Shown: positions 10,513 to 22,703 of the stretch, piece after piece
Layout: every line of letters starts with the position of its first letter
Position numbering within the stretch: position 1 is the first letter of the stretch
Source: Neckera pumila
Taxonomy: Eukaryota > Streptophyta > Bryopsida > Hypnales > Neckeraceae
Direction of reading: 5' to 3'
Assembly: GCA_963969595.1 (NCBI GenBank)
Contig: OZ018408.1
Location: 24,487,823-24,551,822, forward strand
Length of the DNA stretch: 64,000 nt
The notes under the pieces: model-generated
Database searches by the model: none
What the model was told of the DNA's origin: nothing
The model's input: only the letters and a program-made list of their open reading frames with translations
Program-made: the position numbers and the translations under genes

Positions 10513-13500
10513 TGTCAGGAGTCGAGGATGCTGCGATTCGGCAACAGATTGTGGACGCCATGGCGGAGGCTTGGCGGACATGGGGCGTCTTCTTGATTGT
10601 GAATCACGGCGTGCAACAAGAGCTTCTGGAAGAGGCGCGAGAGCAGGCGATGCGTGTGTTCACGCTTCCCATGGAAACCAAGCAGCAGGCGACGCGAGAT
10701 TCAGGGGCGTTTTCTGGCTATGGCAATGGGCCTGGAACGATAGTCTCGTAGTCTTCCGAATTGGGCAGCGAGGCGGTGCGAATCAAGGTGCCGGGACCTG
10801 ATTTGCGAGAGTTTGCGGAGAAATTGTGGCCTGAATCTCAGGATTCGGGATTCTGGTAAGGCAGAGGATGTACTCTTTCCTTTTGTTTAAGCATGTTAAC
10901 TAATATGGAAGGGTGTGCTTTCATCGAAAATCTGTCAGTAGGGCTCATTGGAGAGAAACTCTCTTCAGATCAAATTGATTTCTTAATCAGTGAATGGTGA
11001 TCGACTGCTTATGCCATTGAAGTTACCCACGTGTAGTAGAAGAGATGAGTAACAGGTGATGGGATTACAGTAGGTCCTTGTTTGGTGTAGTGTTCTTTTC
11101 TGGTAAGCTAGATAGAGGATGTACAGTAATCTTTCCTTCAGTTAATCATGTTAACCAATGTGTAAGAGTGCGCAAATCTGGCAACATTGGTCACTGGAGA
11201 GAATTCGATCTCTCTTCAGATCAAGTTGTTTTCGCAATCAGTGAATGGTGATCGATTTCGTATGCCATCATTCAAAGTAAGCGGTCGTAGATCAGCACTG
11301 AAGGGACAGTAGAGAGCTCCATTCGAAGATCAGTGACCATAGAAAGGATTACCGAAGTCATGATTTCATACACCCAGCTTCGAAATGCTAATTGAAGTCA
11401 ACCAAGTTTACTAAAAGAGATGAGTTTTTGTTGGGAATAGGTGATGGGATTAGGTCCATAACGGTTTTAGTGTCCTCAAACTCAAACCGGCATGACTACT
11501 TTAATTTCTGGTTTGTTACGGTAACGAGTTTCATTGCAAATCTATCAATCGAGCTCACTTTGGGTACTTCAAGAGCCAAACTCTCTTGAGATCAAACTAT
11601 TATCTCCCTCAATGTTAGTACAATGATTTCTTGTGAATCATATAAACACTGTGAGCTTGTAGGCCACCTCGGAAGGGACAGTAGACAACTCCATTTCTAT
11701 TCAACGATGAGTGACCATTTACACTTTTAACCAACTCAATCATGATCCCTTTCCACCAACTTGTTAATTGACGGCCAACCAATTGTATTGGACGAGAAAA
11801 GTTGCATTTGCTAACAGGAGATGGGATTAGTTCCATAACAAATTTAGTATCTTCTACCAGAAACCGGCCTAAGTAACATCATTTATTGTTGGTTTGAGCT
11901 TCGTCATTGCTGCTCTCTAATAAGAAATTTTGATCCCCCGATGTTGCAGTGAGAAATCCGAGTTGTGCATCTCGGCATCCCTGAAGCTCCTCAAGCAACT
12001 AGCCGAGCTTCTATGCGAGGGGCTCCCTGCAGCTGATGGATCCCACATCCTGAGCTACTTCCCGGAGCCTTGTGAGGGCACCTTGAGGTTGAATTTCTAC
12101 CCGAATTCGACGACGCTGGGGTCCCCTGCGCACACGGACATTGCAGCAATGGCCGTGCTGCACCAGTCGGAGCAGGGATTGCAGGTGCAGAAAGACGGAG
12201 AGTGGGTGACTGTGCAAGCGAGGAGCGATGCGCTTGTGGTCATCATGGGAGCAGTTTTTCAGGTACGAATGGATCGTTCTTATGATGCCTTTGTTTTAGA
12301 ATTCATGCAGTTGGCACAACATTCGAAACCAATTCGATAGTAGGGCGGATTTCAGTAAAAATTATTGGTGCAGTTTTTGTCGTCTGACTGAAATCTCAAA
12401 TCGATTCCAATCCTAGTTTTTTTAGAGCTTAGGGCATTTGAGCATCAAAAATTTGGCGATCTTAAAGATGGCCTTTAAACTGATCAATATAATCATCTGT
12501 GCCTCTCATGAAAAGAGAGTTCCTGCTAGTGAGCTGAAGGAATACACATTTACTCTTCGAGTATACAGAGAAAACTACTGGTACATGCCCATCGTCGGGT
12601 AAACCATGCCAAGATTTACGGTTTAGCAGGATAGAGTAAATGCTTTACTGTGGTGTACAAGGTCTCTTGCTATATGCGTGGCAGGGACGGGGTTTATGGA
12701 CATGGATATAATTCTAGGAAGTTGATCGGAAGTCATCTGACATCCTCATCAGCATGGGCGTCCATCTTCAGGTATTTATCAGAACATGCATCTGAAGTAA
12801 ATCTCAGAAAGGGATTCTACGAAGCTCAGTTATCGGTAGTAGAATTACCCTAACAGACTCCTTTTTTGACCACTTGTATTGAAATCTGTCCTCAAGAATT
12901 TCAAGGAGGGATACTCCATCCTCTGATGAGAAATGATGTCACTTAAATCCTTAGGAAGGGGGAACCTGTAGGTAGTAGAATGATATGGTGTCAGTCGTGG
13001 AGTTTAGGCAAATTCACGATAACTTTTGCTGACAATCAAGTATTGCAAGGGGATTTCCATTAATTTGGCAGAGGTTTGCACAACTGCACAACACTGATTT
13101 GTCTGATTAGTGTGTATTATGCAATGAATTTACATATGGGTATAACTGTTTACAAGAAAAGGAATATCTTTACCCATTGTACGTATGTGCACTAGTGCTA
13201 TTAATTTTGAAGAATCATCACAAATTGTAACCATATTTAAGCCCATTTCGTAACTCACACTACTAGGACAAATCTCAGTGTCCACCTAAATCTATACCTG
13301 AGCTTACGAAATCCGCTTGTGCATCTCATTTTAGGCAACATGAAACTAGTGAACTCATTGGCTTTTGTGATGACGGCCAGATCTTCACGAACGGCGACCA
13401 CAAAGCTTGTGAGCACCGAGCCATTCAGGACGGCAAGGACAGATTATCCTTGGTATACTTTCTGTACCCCGACCCGGCGCTGCCCATGGCTCCTGCGCCT

Positions 13501-13623
13501 TCCTTCTTGGAAGCGCACAAGCAGCGCCCCCGCTACAAGTCGATCACGTTTCCAGAGTTTTGGGTGGCGCGAGAGGCCAACCTCATGGACCCGCTCCATT
13601 GCATTGCAGTAGAGGAGCCTTGA
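10485..13623 (+). pseudogene. 2-oxoglutarate/Fe(II)-dependent dioxygenase with one in-frame stop
   Basis: The family oxidises small molecules (hormones, flavonoids, alkaloids) using iron, 2-oxoglutarate and oxygen. Three exons fit GT-AG rules and phase: 10485-10855, 11950-12262 and 13381-13623, together 308 codons plus stop. The N-terminal DIOX_N part is seen at residues 1-60 (PEIDLSG, WGVFLIVNHGV). The catalytic jelly roll follows, with iron ligands His185 and Asp187 (AHTD), His240 (CEHRAI) and the 2-oxoglutarate-binding Arg249-x-Ser251 (RLS), all intact. The length is normal for short family members. Codon 89 (10749-10751) is TAG, in the correct frame, between 'GPGTIV' and 'SSELGSEA'. The frame then continues normally to the exon end. 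So the gene is either freshly inactivated, polymorphic, or carries a sequence error. The exact substrate cannot be told. Confidence 0.75.
10856..11260 (+). repeat. Diverged tandem duplication in dioxygenase intron 1
   Basis: The stretch 10857-11010 reappears at about 11103-11265. Shared phrases are 'AGAGGATGTAC', 'AATCATGTTAAC/AGCATGTTAAC', 'TCTCTTCAGATCAA' and 'CAGTGAATGGTGATCGA'. A weaker related pair lies at 11440-11600 and 11815-11925. Confidence 0.6.
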
Positions 13624-13720
13624 GCAGAACTCTGTGCACAGAACTGGGCCTTCCTCTGTCGTTTACATGCTTCAAAGAGCAGACAGAAACAATAAATAAT
13701 TTCTTAGGTCATTTTTATTA

Positions 13721-13916
13721 CACTCTTCTAAACATTCATGACGTTCATGTTTCTTCTTTAAACATTCATGAATGTTTAGAAGCCACTCTTAAGAAACATC
13801 TCTTAATCACAATCTTAACCACTCTTCTCCTAAACAGCGCCACTTGCAGATCAATAGTGTCATTGCTATTGTCAATAGTGGTTCCTTTCGGCTTGAACAA
13901 TGCTACCACTGTTACA
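13721..13916 (+). repeat. Dispersed repeat, copy A (about 195 bp)
   Basis: It starts about 100 bp after the dioxygenase stop codon, likely in its 3' UTR. It matches the reverse complement of 35279-35463 almost end to end, sharing for example AGCCACTCTTAAGAAAC, CAGATCAATAGTGTCATTG and CAATAGTGGTTCCTTTCG. The left third is itself an inverted repeat built on 'TTCTAAACATTCATGA'. No coding frame. Probably a short non-autonomous element. Confidence 0.7.
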
Positions 13917-14171
13917 ACACTCAAATGTACATCATTTTATAACTTTTTAATTTGTAACAATTTTTGAAGATATTGAGGATTTCAGTCAAAAAGCAAAATT
14001 AGCTTGAGTTATTTGAATTAGCAGAGAAGTTTTTGTGTTTTTTTTCAAATAAATGGTAACGTTTATGTCACTCTCCTCTTGAAATATGGTTCAGGTTTTG
14101 AGTTAACCAGTATTGTCCGTCTGCTCAAAAGTCATATTTGCACGTTTAATTAACCTCACCTTGGTTTTGAA

Positions 14172-14579
14172 CCCTTTGAGGACCGTGGTTGATTTTGGGG
14201 GTGGGCAATGCATTTTGTGGTTGAAGCAAAGCAATACCTACCAAAGATCTGACCGTATCAATGGGTGCGGGATGAATGGTTTACCATGTGACTATAAATT
14301 TTGTGGCAAACTACAGCGCAATCCAGTTTATTATGATGCATCTTTGTTTTCAAACAAATGTTGTATTTCTAGCCAAAATTAGTGTATTAGCCACACACTA
14401 ATTTCAACCTTGAACCTATCTGGAGGCTTAGATTGGCCCAATTTTTGTGCATGTGGATGGAGTTGGGAATTCCCCACATTCATCCCCTTTGGCGTATCTC
14501 CCAATTCACAACTAATCTAACCTTACAAATGAAAATATGGCAATTTTGACTCAAAACTGGTTGACTAGTCCTTAAAGGG
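14172..14579. mobile_element. Possible diverged short relative of the TTAA elements
   Basis: It starts CCCTTTGAGGACCGTGG and ends TAGTCCTTAAAGGG, flanked by TGAA on the left and TTAA on the right. The ends resemble CCCCTAAAGGACCG of the three longer elements, but the interior is unrelated as far as I can see and the left flank does not match TTAA exactly. Confidence 0.35.
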
Positions 14580-14912
14580 TTAAAATGTTCCATCTTACAA
14601 AAATTAAAATGAAACAAACTGAAGAATCTGTTGCTACAAAAAGCATTCAATTGTGGTTTCATGCAGGCACTGCAAATTTTGATCCCATGTATGGCTAGCA
14701 TCACATCATTTAAGTGTGAGTATACATATTCAAATTTTCATGTCACTCCGTAATCTGGTTACAGTACTTTGGTATGCTAAGAATCTAGAGGTTTGACCCT
14801 TTCATGAACTGAAATTTCATTGCAACTAGTGTGTGCCTTGTGTCTTTGTCACAACTAAAATAAAAGTAAAAACAATTTTGTAATTTGTAATTCAATATCT
14901 TTTACAAATGAA

Positions 14913-15145
14913 GGAATGCAAGGGCTTTGTTACAGTGTGTGAGAGATTGCATTCTTAATACAAATAGAAAGCTTTATGCATGAAGGAGTGCAAGGATTTT
15001 GTTACAATGTGAGAAATTGCATTCTGGATACAAATAAAGAGCTTTATACATGGAGTGCAAGGGCTTTGTTACAATGTAAGAGATTGCATTCTTGTTACAA
15101 ATAGAAAGCTTTATGCATGAAGGAGTGCAAGGGCTTTGTTTTGTG
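14913..15145. repeat. Tandem repeat, about 3.5 units of about 70 bp
   Basis: The phrase 'GTGCAAGGGCTTTGTTACA' with 'GAGATTGCATTCTT', 'ACAAATAGAAAGC' and 'TTTATGCATGAAGGA' recurs near 14918, 14990, 15055 and 15125. The final unit is cut short. Confidence 0.85.
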
Positions 15146-15289
15146 GCATTTGGATGTGCAATGTGAAAGTTATCCTTATAGAGAGCTTTCCAAATTCCAA
15201 CACTACCAAGAACGTGGCCGAGGAACTCACAATTTCTTAGATCTCACTATATCAAACAAACAAACAACCTAATCTAAAGTATAGATATA

Positions 15290-18200
15290 TCCAAAATGCA
15301 TCAATGGTTAAGATGGCACAAGAAAATTTATCTTTGACCTCGATAAGTTTACATACTTATGTTCAAAAATAATATTTGATGTCACCATCGCTAAGTTGCA
15401 TTAACCTAGATTTGTGAATAAAAATAACAATCATACCTCCTTGACTAACAATCAATCTTGACCAAAAAATTTGCCCATTTTTAAGTCAACATGAGCTTTG
15501 CAATCATCTAGTTTGCAATCATTGACAATAAAGAATCTTCATCCTAAGTCCTCTTTGAAAGGATAATGTAAAGGAAAAGACTTCCAACATTTTCACTATT
15601 ATGTAAGAATTGGCTTTTAGTTAACAATCAATAGTAGAATTGGCAGTGGAGAGATTTATTGAGTTGTAAAGTGACTCTTTGCTTTAATTAAAAGTGAAGA
15701 TAATTTTTCATCATTCAAGAAAATTGTTGAGAGTGACAAATTGTCTAAATTGTCAATACAATGTGATTTAAGAAACAACCTCTCACACAACTAACTTCAA
15801 TGCAAGACTATCGTATTCACAAGTTTCACATACAATAGTGATTAACTGTTGAAATACTCTAAAATACTAACAATCATATAAGGCACTTGGGATTGGCGGC
15901 TTGGTTGACATCCAACAATGTCTCCTTAGATATAGGAGTTTGATTCCCTGACATCTTCCAAATTGAATTCAAGTATACTCAATCATATTGGTGGATTGAA
16001 TACAAATAAATTCACTTTAGAATATGTTGGAAACACTACCGGGCAACATTTTTAATTATTTTGTAACTTAAGGGTGACTACATTATATCAGTGTCCATAA
16101 GAGTGATTACAATTATTTATTGCGGTTTGTATGTTCTATTTTTAATTATTTTGTGACTTTTGATATGCTAACACAATCTGACCCTTTTATGAACTAAAAT
16201 TTCATTGTATAAGACCAAAATGCATCACTAATCCTAGTGATCAAGCTAAAATAAGGAAATTTAAATCTCCACCAATCGATTTCTTACACATTAGGCTAGC
16301 CAATGTGTTGCTATTCCCAAGTATAAAATTGTGAATTGAAGTACTTTACAAGAAGTGTGTCATGTTTCTATGTGCTCAACCGGGATGCTTGACAAGCTGG
16401 TTTGTATTGTAGTACTTATGTCAAGGAGCCCAAAATATTGATACAAAGATCAAGTATAAGGTAGAATGACTGAAAAGCAAGTATGTATGTGTACACTCAA
16501 AAAAGTGCCCTCATAAAATTCGACAATGGATAGATGCTCATTGCAAAAATGGAGGCATGAATTTATAATATCAATCAATTCATCTTTGACCTCAATAAGT
16601 TTTCAAATCATATTCAAAAATAATATTTGATGTCACCATTGTTTATTAAACCAACCCAGATTCATGGAAAAAAATAAAAATCATACATCCTTGAAAAATA
16701 TTCAATCTTGACAAACAAATTTGCTCATTTTTAGGTCAAAACCATATCAGCATGAACAAAGCAATCATTGCATATGCAATCATTGACAATGAAGAACCAT
16801 CCTTCTAAAGTCTCTGTCAAAGGTTAATGTAGAAGAAAATACTTCCAATATCAAGAAATGATTGTTAAGAGTGGCTAATTGTCTAATTTGTCATACTATG
16901 TGATTCAACAAGCAACCTTTCACACAATTTAACTTCACCACAAGACTATTCATGAGTTTCCCACGTAGTCTATGGTGACAAATTGTTGAAATATTCTAAA
17001 ATACTAACAATTATTGTATCAAGGTACTTGGTGTTGGCATCTTACTTGACATCAAGCGCTCTTTTCTAGAGACGTGGGTTCAATTCCCCAAGGGCGCTTC
17101 ATTGTGCCCCCGACATCTTTCAAATTGGATTCAAGTGTATTCAATTGTGTTGGCGGAATGGATATACTTAAATCCACTTTGGAATACATTGAAAATACTA
17201 CTTGGCATTATTACAGTAATCAAAAGCAATATAAAAATGCAATAAAATATATTGGAAATACTATTGGGCAATATTTTTAATTATTTTGTGATTTTAATTT
17301 TTGTAATAAATGCAATAATGGAAAACACTTTTAATTGTTTTGTGACTCACAAAACATAATAGTCAAAAGTAGTCAATTAAAAAATACAATAATCAATAGC
17401 AATAAATAGTGGATAAACTTTGTGGAAAGGACTCAAGGCAGCAATAGTAAATGTTATGAATGCAATAATATTCAATGATAACTAAATAATAATTCACAAT
17501 ACATTCAACAATAATATTGTTTGAAATAGATTTTGAAATTTAGCATTCTTATTTTGAAATAGTAGTATTATTTAGAATAAATGATGGACATATTTAGGAT
17601 TTATTGAAATTCTCAACAATCAAAAAGAGTAGTTTGTAAAATGAGCTACAAATTTGAAAAAAAAGGCTTAAAAATTTGAATCTTGAATTAAAAACCTTAT
17701 ATCAATTAAGTGTTCATTGATTTGTCATTGTTTGCCAAATTTAACTCTTCATCTTGGTTAAAAGTGAAGATATTCTTTCATCATGAAGAAAACTGTTAAG
17801 AGTATCTAATTGTCTAGTTTATCATACAATGTGATTCAAGAAGCAACCTTTCACAGAGTTTAACTTCACTGCATGTAATGGGACTGACTATTGATTGAAA
17901 CCCATTCGAAGGTGAAGGAACTTTACAACAATAAACGCCCAAAGGCAGGTACACGCCCGAGGGCTGAAACGCCCGAAGGCCGGAACACACCCGGAGGCAG
18001 AGCCATGCCCGAAGGCTAAGTCACGCCCAAAGGCAAAAGAGGAAAAGGAAGCCCGAAGGCAGGAGTGGGCCAAGACGAGGGGACAGAAAGAAACAAACGT
18101 CGGAGGCAAGGATGAAGAGAACAAGCAAAAGCACTAGAGAGCACAAAGGCAGGGATGGGCCAAACGAAGCGGAAACGGAAAAAGGCACCAAAGGCAGGAA

Positions 18201-20420
18201 TGAAAGGAAACAAAAAAGGCACCTAAGGCAGGGGTGATCGACTGACTGAGCGGAATGAAGAGCACCCGAGGGCAGGCCGGGTTAAGCACCAAAAATAAAC
18301 GCAACAAGCTGAAAACAAGAAACCGAAGGAAGAACAAAGGGACCAAAAGCAGCAGGAATACGATACTATTACAAAGACGAACCAAAGCCCGCAAGCAAGG
18401 TAAGCAGAGACTGCACAGCAAACGAGCCATGCAGACAGAACAAGCTAGCAGGAGTAATGGGGCTAACTATTGAAATACTCTAAAATACTAACAATTGTAT
18501 CAAGGCACTTGGAATTGGCATCTCGCTTGACATCAAGGAATGCCTTCTAAAGATGCGGGTTCAATACCTCATGGGCACTTCATTGTGCCCTCGACATCTT
18601 TTGAAATAGATTCAAGTGTACTCAATCATGTAGGCGGATTGAATTTACTTCAATCGGGACTTCAATCCATTTCCAAATATGTCCAAAACACTACAAGGCA
18701 ATATTTTTATTAATTTTTTTGTGACAAATGCAATAATGGACAATATTTATAATTACTTTAAAATATAATGAACATAACAATTAAAATTAGTAAAGAAAAT
18801 AGTAAAGTGAACACTATTGCAAAATATTATTAATTATCTTGTGATTTTTTTTAATAAAAAGTAGTTAGTAAAAAAATAATCATATGCAATCAATAGTATT
18901 CTTAGTATCTTATGAAGTATCTTATGAAGTAGTATCTTATGAAGTAGTAATAAAAAAAGTAGTAATCTCATGAAGTTAGTAAAAAATATGGTAATTTGTA
19001 GTCAAGACTAGTAGATGAACTTTGTATAGAGGACTTGAGGAAATAATAGTGAAGGCTGTTGAATGTTATGAATGCAATATTTTTCAATGATAATTGAATA
19101 ATAATTTGTAATACATTTATCATTAATAATCTTTGAAATAGATTTTGAACTTCAACATTCTTATATTGTTTAGAATAAATATTGGAGTGCAGGACATATT
19201 TAAGATTTATTGAAATTTTAACACACCAAAAAGAGTGGATGTTGTCCTACCCTCATTTTTAGGTCACAATCTTATTAGCTTGAGCTTTGCAATCATCTCA
19301 TTTGCTATCATTGACAATGAAGAACCTTCATCCTAAAGTCCTTTGTCAAAGGTTAATGTTGAAGAAAATACTTTCAATATTTTCACCATTATGTAGGAAC
19401 CGACTTTCATTTATGAATCAATAAAGAGTTGTAGAGAGATTCACATGTAATGGTGACTAACTATTGAAAGACTCTAAAATACTAACAATCGTATCAAGGC
19501 ACTTGGGGATGGCGTTTTGCTTGACATCAAGCAATGTCTTCTTATAGATGTCGGGTTGATTCCCCATCGGTGTTTCATTGAGCTTCCAACATATTTTGAA
19601 TTGAATTCAAGTGTACTCTATCATATTGGTGGATTGAAAATACTTAAATCCACTTCAGAATATGTCATAAATACTGCAAGAAAATATTTATAATCATTTT
19701 GCAACTTAATTTTGTGATAAATGCAATAATTATACTACAACACTACTATCCTTCCTTGAACAATAATTTTGTGACAATATTTATAATTATACTACAACAT
19801 TATTGTCCTTCCTTCAACAGAGTGATGTAGACTATTCTACACCATTTCATCCTCCATCAATAGCTATGGGGACACGTGGCAAGAGGCATCAAAATGGTGA
19901 AAGGCCTACAAAAGCAGTCAATAAAAAAAATCAGTAATCAAAATCAACAAAAGAGTAGTAATCAATAACAATCAGTAAGAAATCCAGTAGTAAAAAGAAG
20001 TCATTAGAAAAGCAGTAAAAGATATAGTATTCATTTGCAATCAATAAAAAAAGCAGTAATCCATTGCAATGAGGACTATTGGATGAACCCTATGGAAAAG
20101 ACTCAAGGCAACAATAGTGAAGGCTACTGAATGTTATGAATGCAATAATGTTCAATGATAACTAAATAATAGTTTGTGATACCTTTAACAATAATATTGT
20201 TTGAAATAGATTTTGAAATTTAACATTTTTATATTATAGACATGTTTAGAATATATGATGGACATGCTTAGGATTTATTGAAATTCTCAATACATCAAAA
20301 AGGGTGGTTTATAAAATGAGTTACAAATTTGAAAAGAAAGCTCAAACTTTGAATTAATCTTCAATTAAAAACCTTATATCAAATAAGAGTTTATTGATTT
20401 GTCATTGTTTGTCAAATTTA
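15290..20420. repeat. Long-period tandem array, four diverged units of about 0.9-1.1 kb
   Basis: Ordered landmarks recur. 'TCTAAAATACTAACAAT' occurs near 15859, 16996, 18478 and 19473. 'CAAGGCACTTGG' with 'TTGACATCAAG' follows each. 'ATTCAAGTGTACTCAAT' and 'TGGCGGATTGAAT' come next. 'TTATGAATGCAATAAT' occurs near 17455, 19066 and 20138. Each unit has a tRNA-B-box-like phrase (GGGTTCAATTCCCC at 17076-17089, weaker in the others) followed by a small hairpin GGGCAC...GTGCCC. No open frame is shared. The array is probably an old satellite-like expansion of a sequence that once contained a tRNA-derived (SINE-like) piece. Confidence 0.6.
17874..18475. repeat. GC-rich purine-biased minisatellite inserted in the array
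   Basis: In an otherwise AT-rich array, this insert is built from irregular units around 'CGCCCGAAGGC' and 'AAAGGCAGG', spaced about 15-25 bases. The flanks repeat each other: TAATGGGACTGACTATTGA on the left (about 17877) and TAATGGGGCTAACTATTGA on the right (about 18456). The other array units hold only one copy of this phrase (near 19447). The inserted DNA is therefore bounded by a duplication of about 19-20 bp. Open frames here are low-complexity (CLRA- or PAFG-like phrases) and not believed. Confidence 0.65.
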
Positions 20421-20550
20421 ATTCATCTTTTCGCCCAACAATCAAATTTGACAATGATTTTTCTAACGAAGATGGACACCTATCCTTTGCTAAATGCTAT
20501 AATTATACTCAGTATGACCTTAACACATTAAAAAGGATTATACAAGCATA

Positions 20551-20808
20551 CATTAGGAAAAGTTTTAGCCCTCAAAGGGGCCGCAAGTTTTGCACCCTCA
20601 AGGTGCAATTAGGGAAAAAAATAGAAAATAGAAAATTATTTTTTGTTTTAAAAAAGTTGGGTACTGACATGCCACTACTGGTGCCATGTCAGCTCCATGT
20701 TAGATTTTTTATTTTTTTAATATTTTTTTATTTTTCTGTAATTGCAGTGTGGGGGTGCCAAAAATCAAAAACTTGCAACTCCTTGCAGGGTTTAGAATTC
20801 TTGTAATG
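20551..20808. mobile_element. MITE-like element, CATTAG family, diverged
   Basis: It begins CATTAGGAAAAG and ends TTCTTGTAATG. It has the family's 'GACATGCCAC / GTGCCATGTCA' stem-loop and a 'CCCTCAAAGGGG' to 'CCTTGCAGGG' relation near its ends. Confidence 0.45.
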
Positions 20809-20819
20809 ATTGAATACTC

Positions 20820-22612
20820 GATCAAGTGCCCAATAATAGAAATTATTTTTTAATTAATATATTCAAGATATAGAGAACCTAGCCCTAAAAAGACATTGCC
20901 CTATCACCAAGGTAGTAGCCAAAATTTGTAAGATTTAAGGGGGAATAGGTAATTTTTTTGCTTCTTGACAGTTTCCTTGAAAGTCATTCATTAGACAATT
21001 TTTATCCTCCCTAGACTAGAATGTGTTTTAATGAAATTTATATGAAAAAAAGTCTTTAACAAGAGTTTATTTAACTTTTAAAATGCATGACAATTAGCAT
21101 ATCATGAATGTGCAAGATGAAGAAGCCAAATATGAGCATTTGAGAACTAATTGTTTATCTATAATATGATATTATCACCCATAATGATGTTATTGTCTAA
21201 CTTGTCAAAATCAAATGCTAATCAAATTGAATAATGATGAGATATAGATGCATATATCCAAAATCAATCCTAGACTTTTACATTCACATTGTTTAGGCAA
21301 AAATGTAGATGGATCTAGTTTAGTAACAAGATTGAAATAAGGTATACTCACCTTAGTTATAGAACTCTATTTAATTTTTTTTCAATTGCCATGTTTTGAT
21401 ACCAGAAAAATAATTATGGCATAACAACTAATGATTGAATCACAAAATGCCATAAATTATGGTGCATGACAAAGTGGTGAACTAATTGTGTCCAAATAAA
21501 ATACACTAGTACTAATTGTATCAATTCAAGCATTTAAACCAATAAAGCAATGGAACAACCTTTGCGTACAATAGTAAATTGTAGGAGTACAATAATCTTG
21601 AGATTTTCAGTACAATAAACAAATATGTGCAAAATTTCTTAGGTAGTGGAAAAAATTAAGTGAATCAAAGTATTTCCATGTGAAGATTAGTGCTCATAGA
21701 CATCCTAATTAATCTAAACCAATCCCACCAAGAACGTGGAATGGAATCAACCTAGGAGATGGAATTGCAACATTTTAAACCTTGTAGAAATAGTCAAGCC
21801 AAAAAGTGGTCAATTGATGATTTTCCAAATTCACTATTCGTGGAATGAAGTTTCATATTTGGCAAAGTACATTGGTATCTCATCTTTTTTGGGTTCATAT
21901 CCCCTATCTTAGCCTATTGTAGGCAGTTCAGAAACCAAATCATATTTTCACTATTCAAAATATAATTTTTCATTCTAATTATTGGTATATTTTAGACTTT
22001 TAATAATTTGTTTCCAATTGCAATTATATGTCAAAAACGGGCCCTTTTGTCCATGTGGTCACTATTATATTTTCTAATATAATTGAAAATTTCAAGATAA
22101 TATATATTTTTAGATTTCTATTATTAGAAAATATAAAAAACTTTCAAAAAATAAAATAAAAATATTATTTTCAACCTAAAGTGAAATTTAATCAACTAGT
22201 TACATCTTGACAAAAAAAAGAATTCTACAATCCATATATTGGTACAAAGACAACACACTTTGAACACATGCAAGATGAAGAAATACCATTTTTAGAAAAC
22301 CATTTGATCAATATATGGTATCATTATAGATGACCTTAAATTTCCAATTTTTAGTTTCAAAGTTTCATTTTTTGGTACAAATATTACTAAACTCTTCTAA
22401 AGTGACTATTAGGGTGACATACTGACGTCCAATTGGGGACTTTAAAAATAGCAAATAATTTTTGGTAAATATGAAAAAATTGCATAATGTTTATATTGGT
22501 CTTATCTACCTGTGACACGAATTTGGGATCCTTTAGAGATTTCAAACAAAAGTTATGACCAATAAACAAGCAAAAAAACATACTGTCGTGCAAACAAGTG
22601 ACCAAAAAATAT
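20820..22612. other. AT-rich intergenic stretch, no gene seen
   Basis: No coding pattern and no repeat that I could define. Confidence 0.4.
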
Positions 22613-22618
22613 AAAAAA
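22613..22618 (-). terminator. Pol III terminator of the tRNA-Met gene
   Basis: Six A on the plus strand give a T6 run two bases past the tRNA 3' end on the transcribed strand, the usual RNA polymerase III stop. Confidence 0.75.
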
Positions 22619-22620
22619 GT

Positions 22621-22703
22621 GGGGTGAGAGAGGCTCGAACTCTCGACCTCAGGATTACTCGTAGCTATGAGACCTACGCGCTAGCCAACTGCGCCACCAC
22701 CCC
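22621..22703 (-). tRNA. Elongator tRNA-Met (CAT) with a 10-nt intron
   Basis: The minus strand folds as a tRNA. The acceptor stem GGGGTGG pairs with TCACCCC (one G-U). The D stem is GCGC/GCGC with loop AGTTGGCTA. The T arm is GAGAG-TTCGAGC-CTCTC. The anticodon loop CTCATAA is produced after removing ten bases (GCTACGAGTA) that follow A37. The mature RNA is 73 nt before CCA. The U31-U39 mismatch is also present in yeast elongator tRNA-Met. In plants, nuclear tRNA-Met elongator and tRNA-Tyr are the intron-bearing tRNA genes, which agrees. The B box GGTTCGANTCC is matched by GAGTTCGAGCC. Confidence 0.93.

Noticed and set aside
17888..18473. Several frames with CLRA-/PAFG-like phrases
   Set aside because: Low-complexity translations of the GC-rich minisatellite in three frames; no start or splice context.
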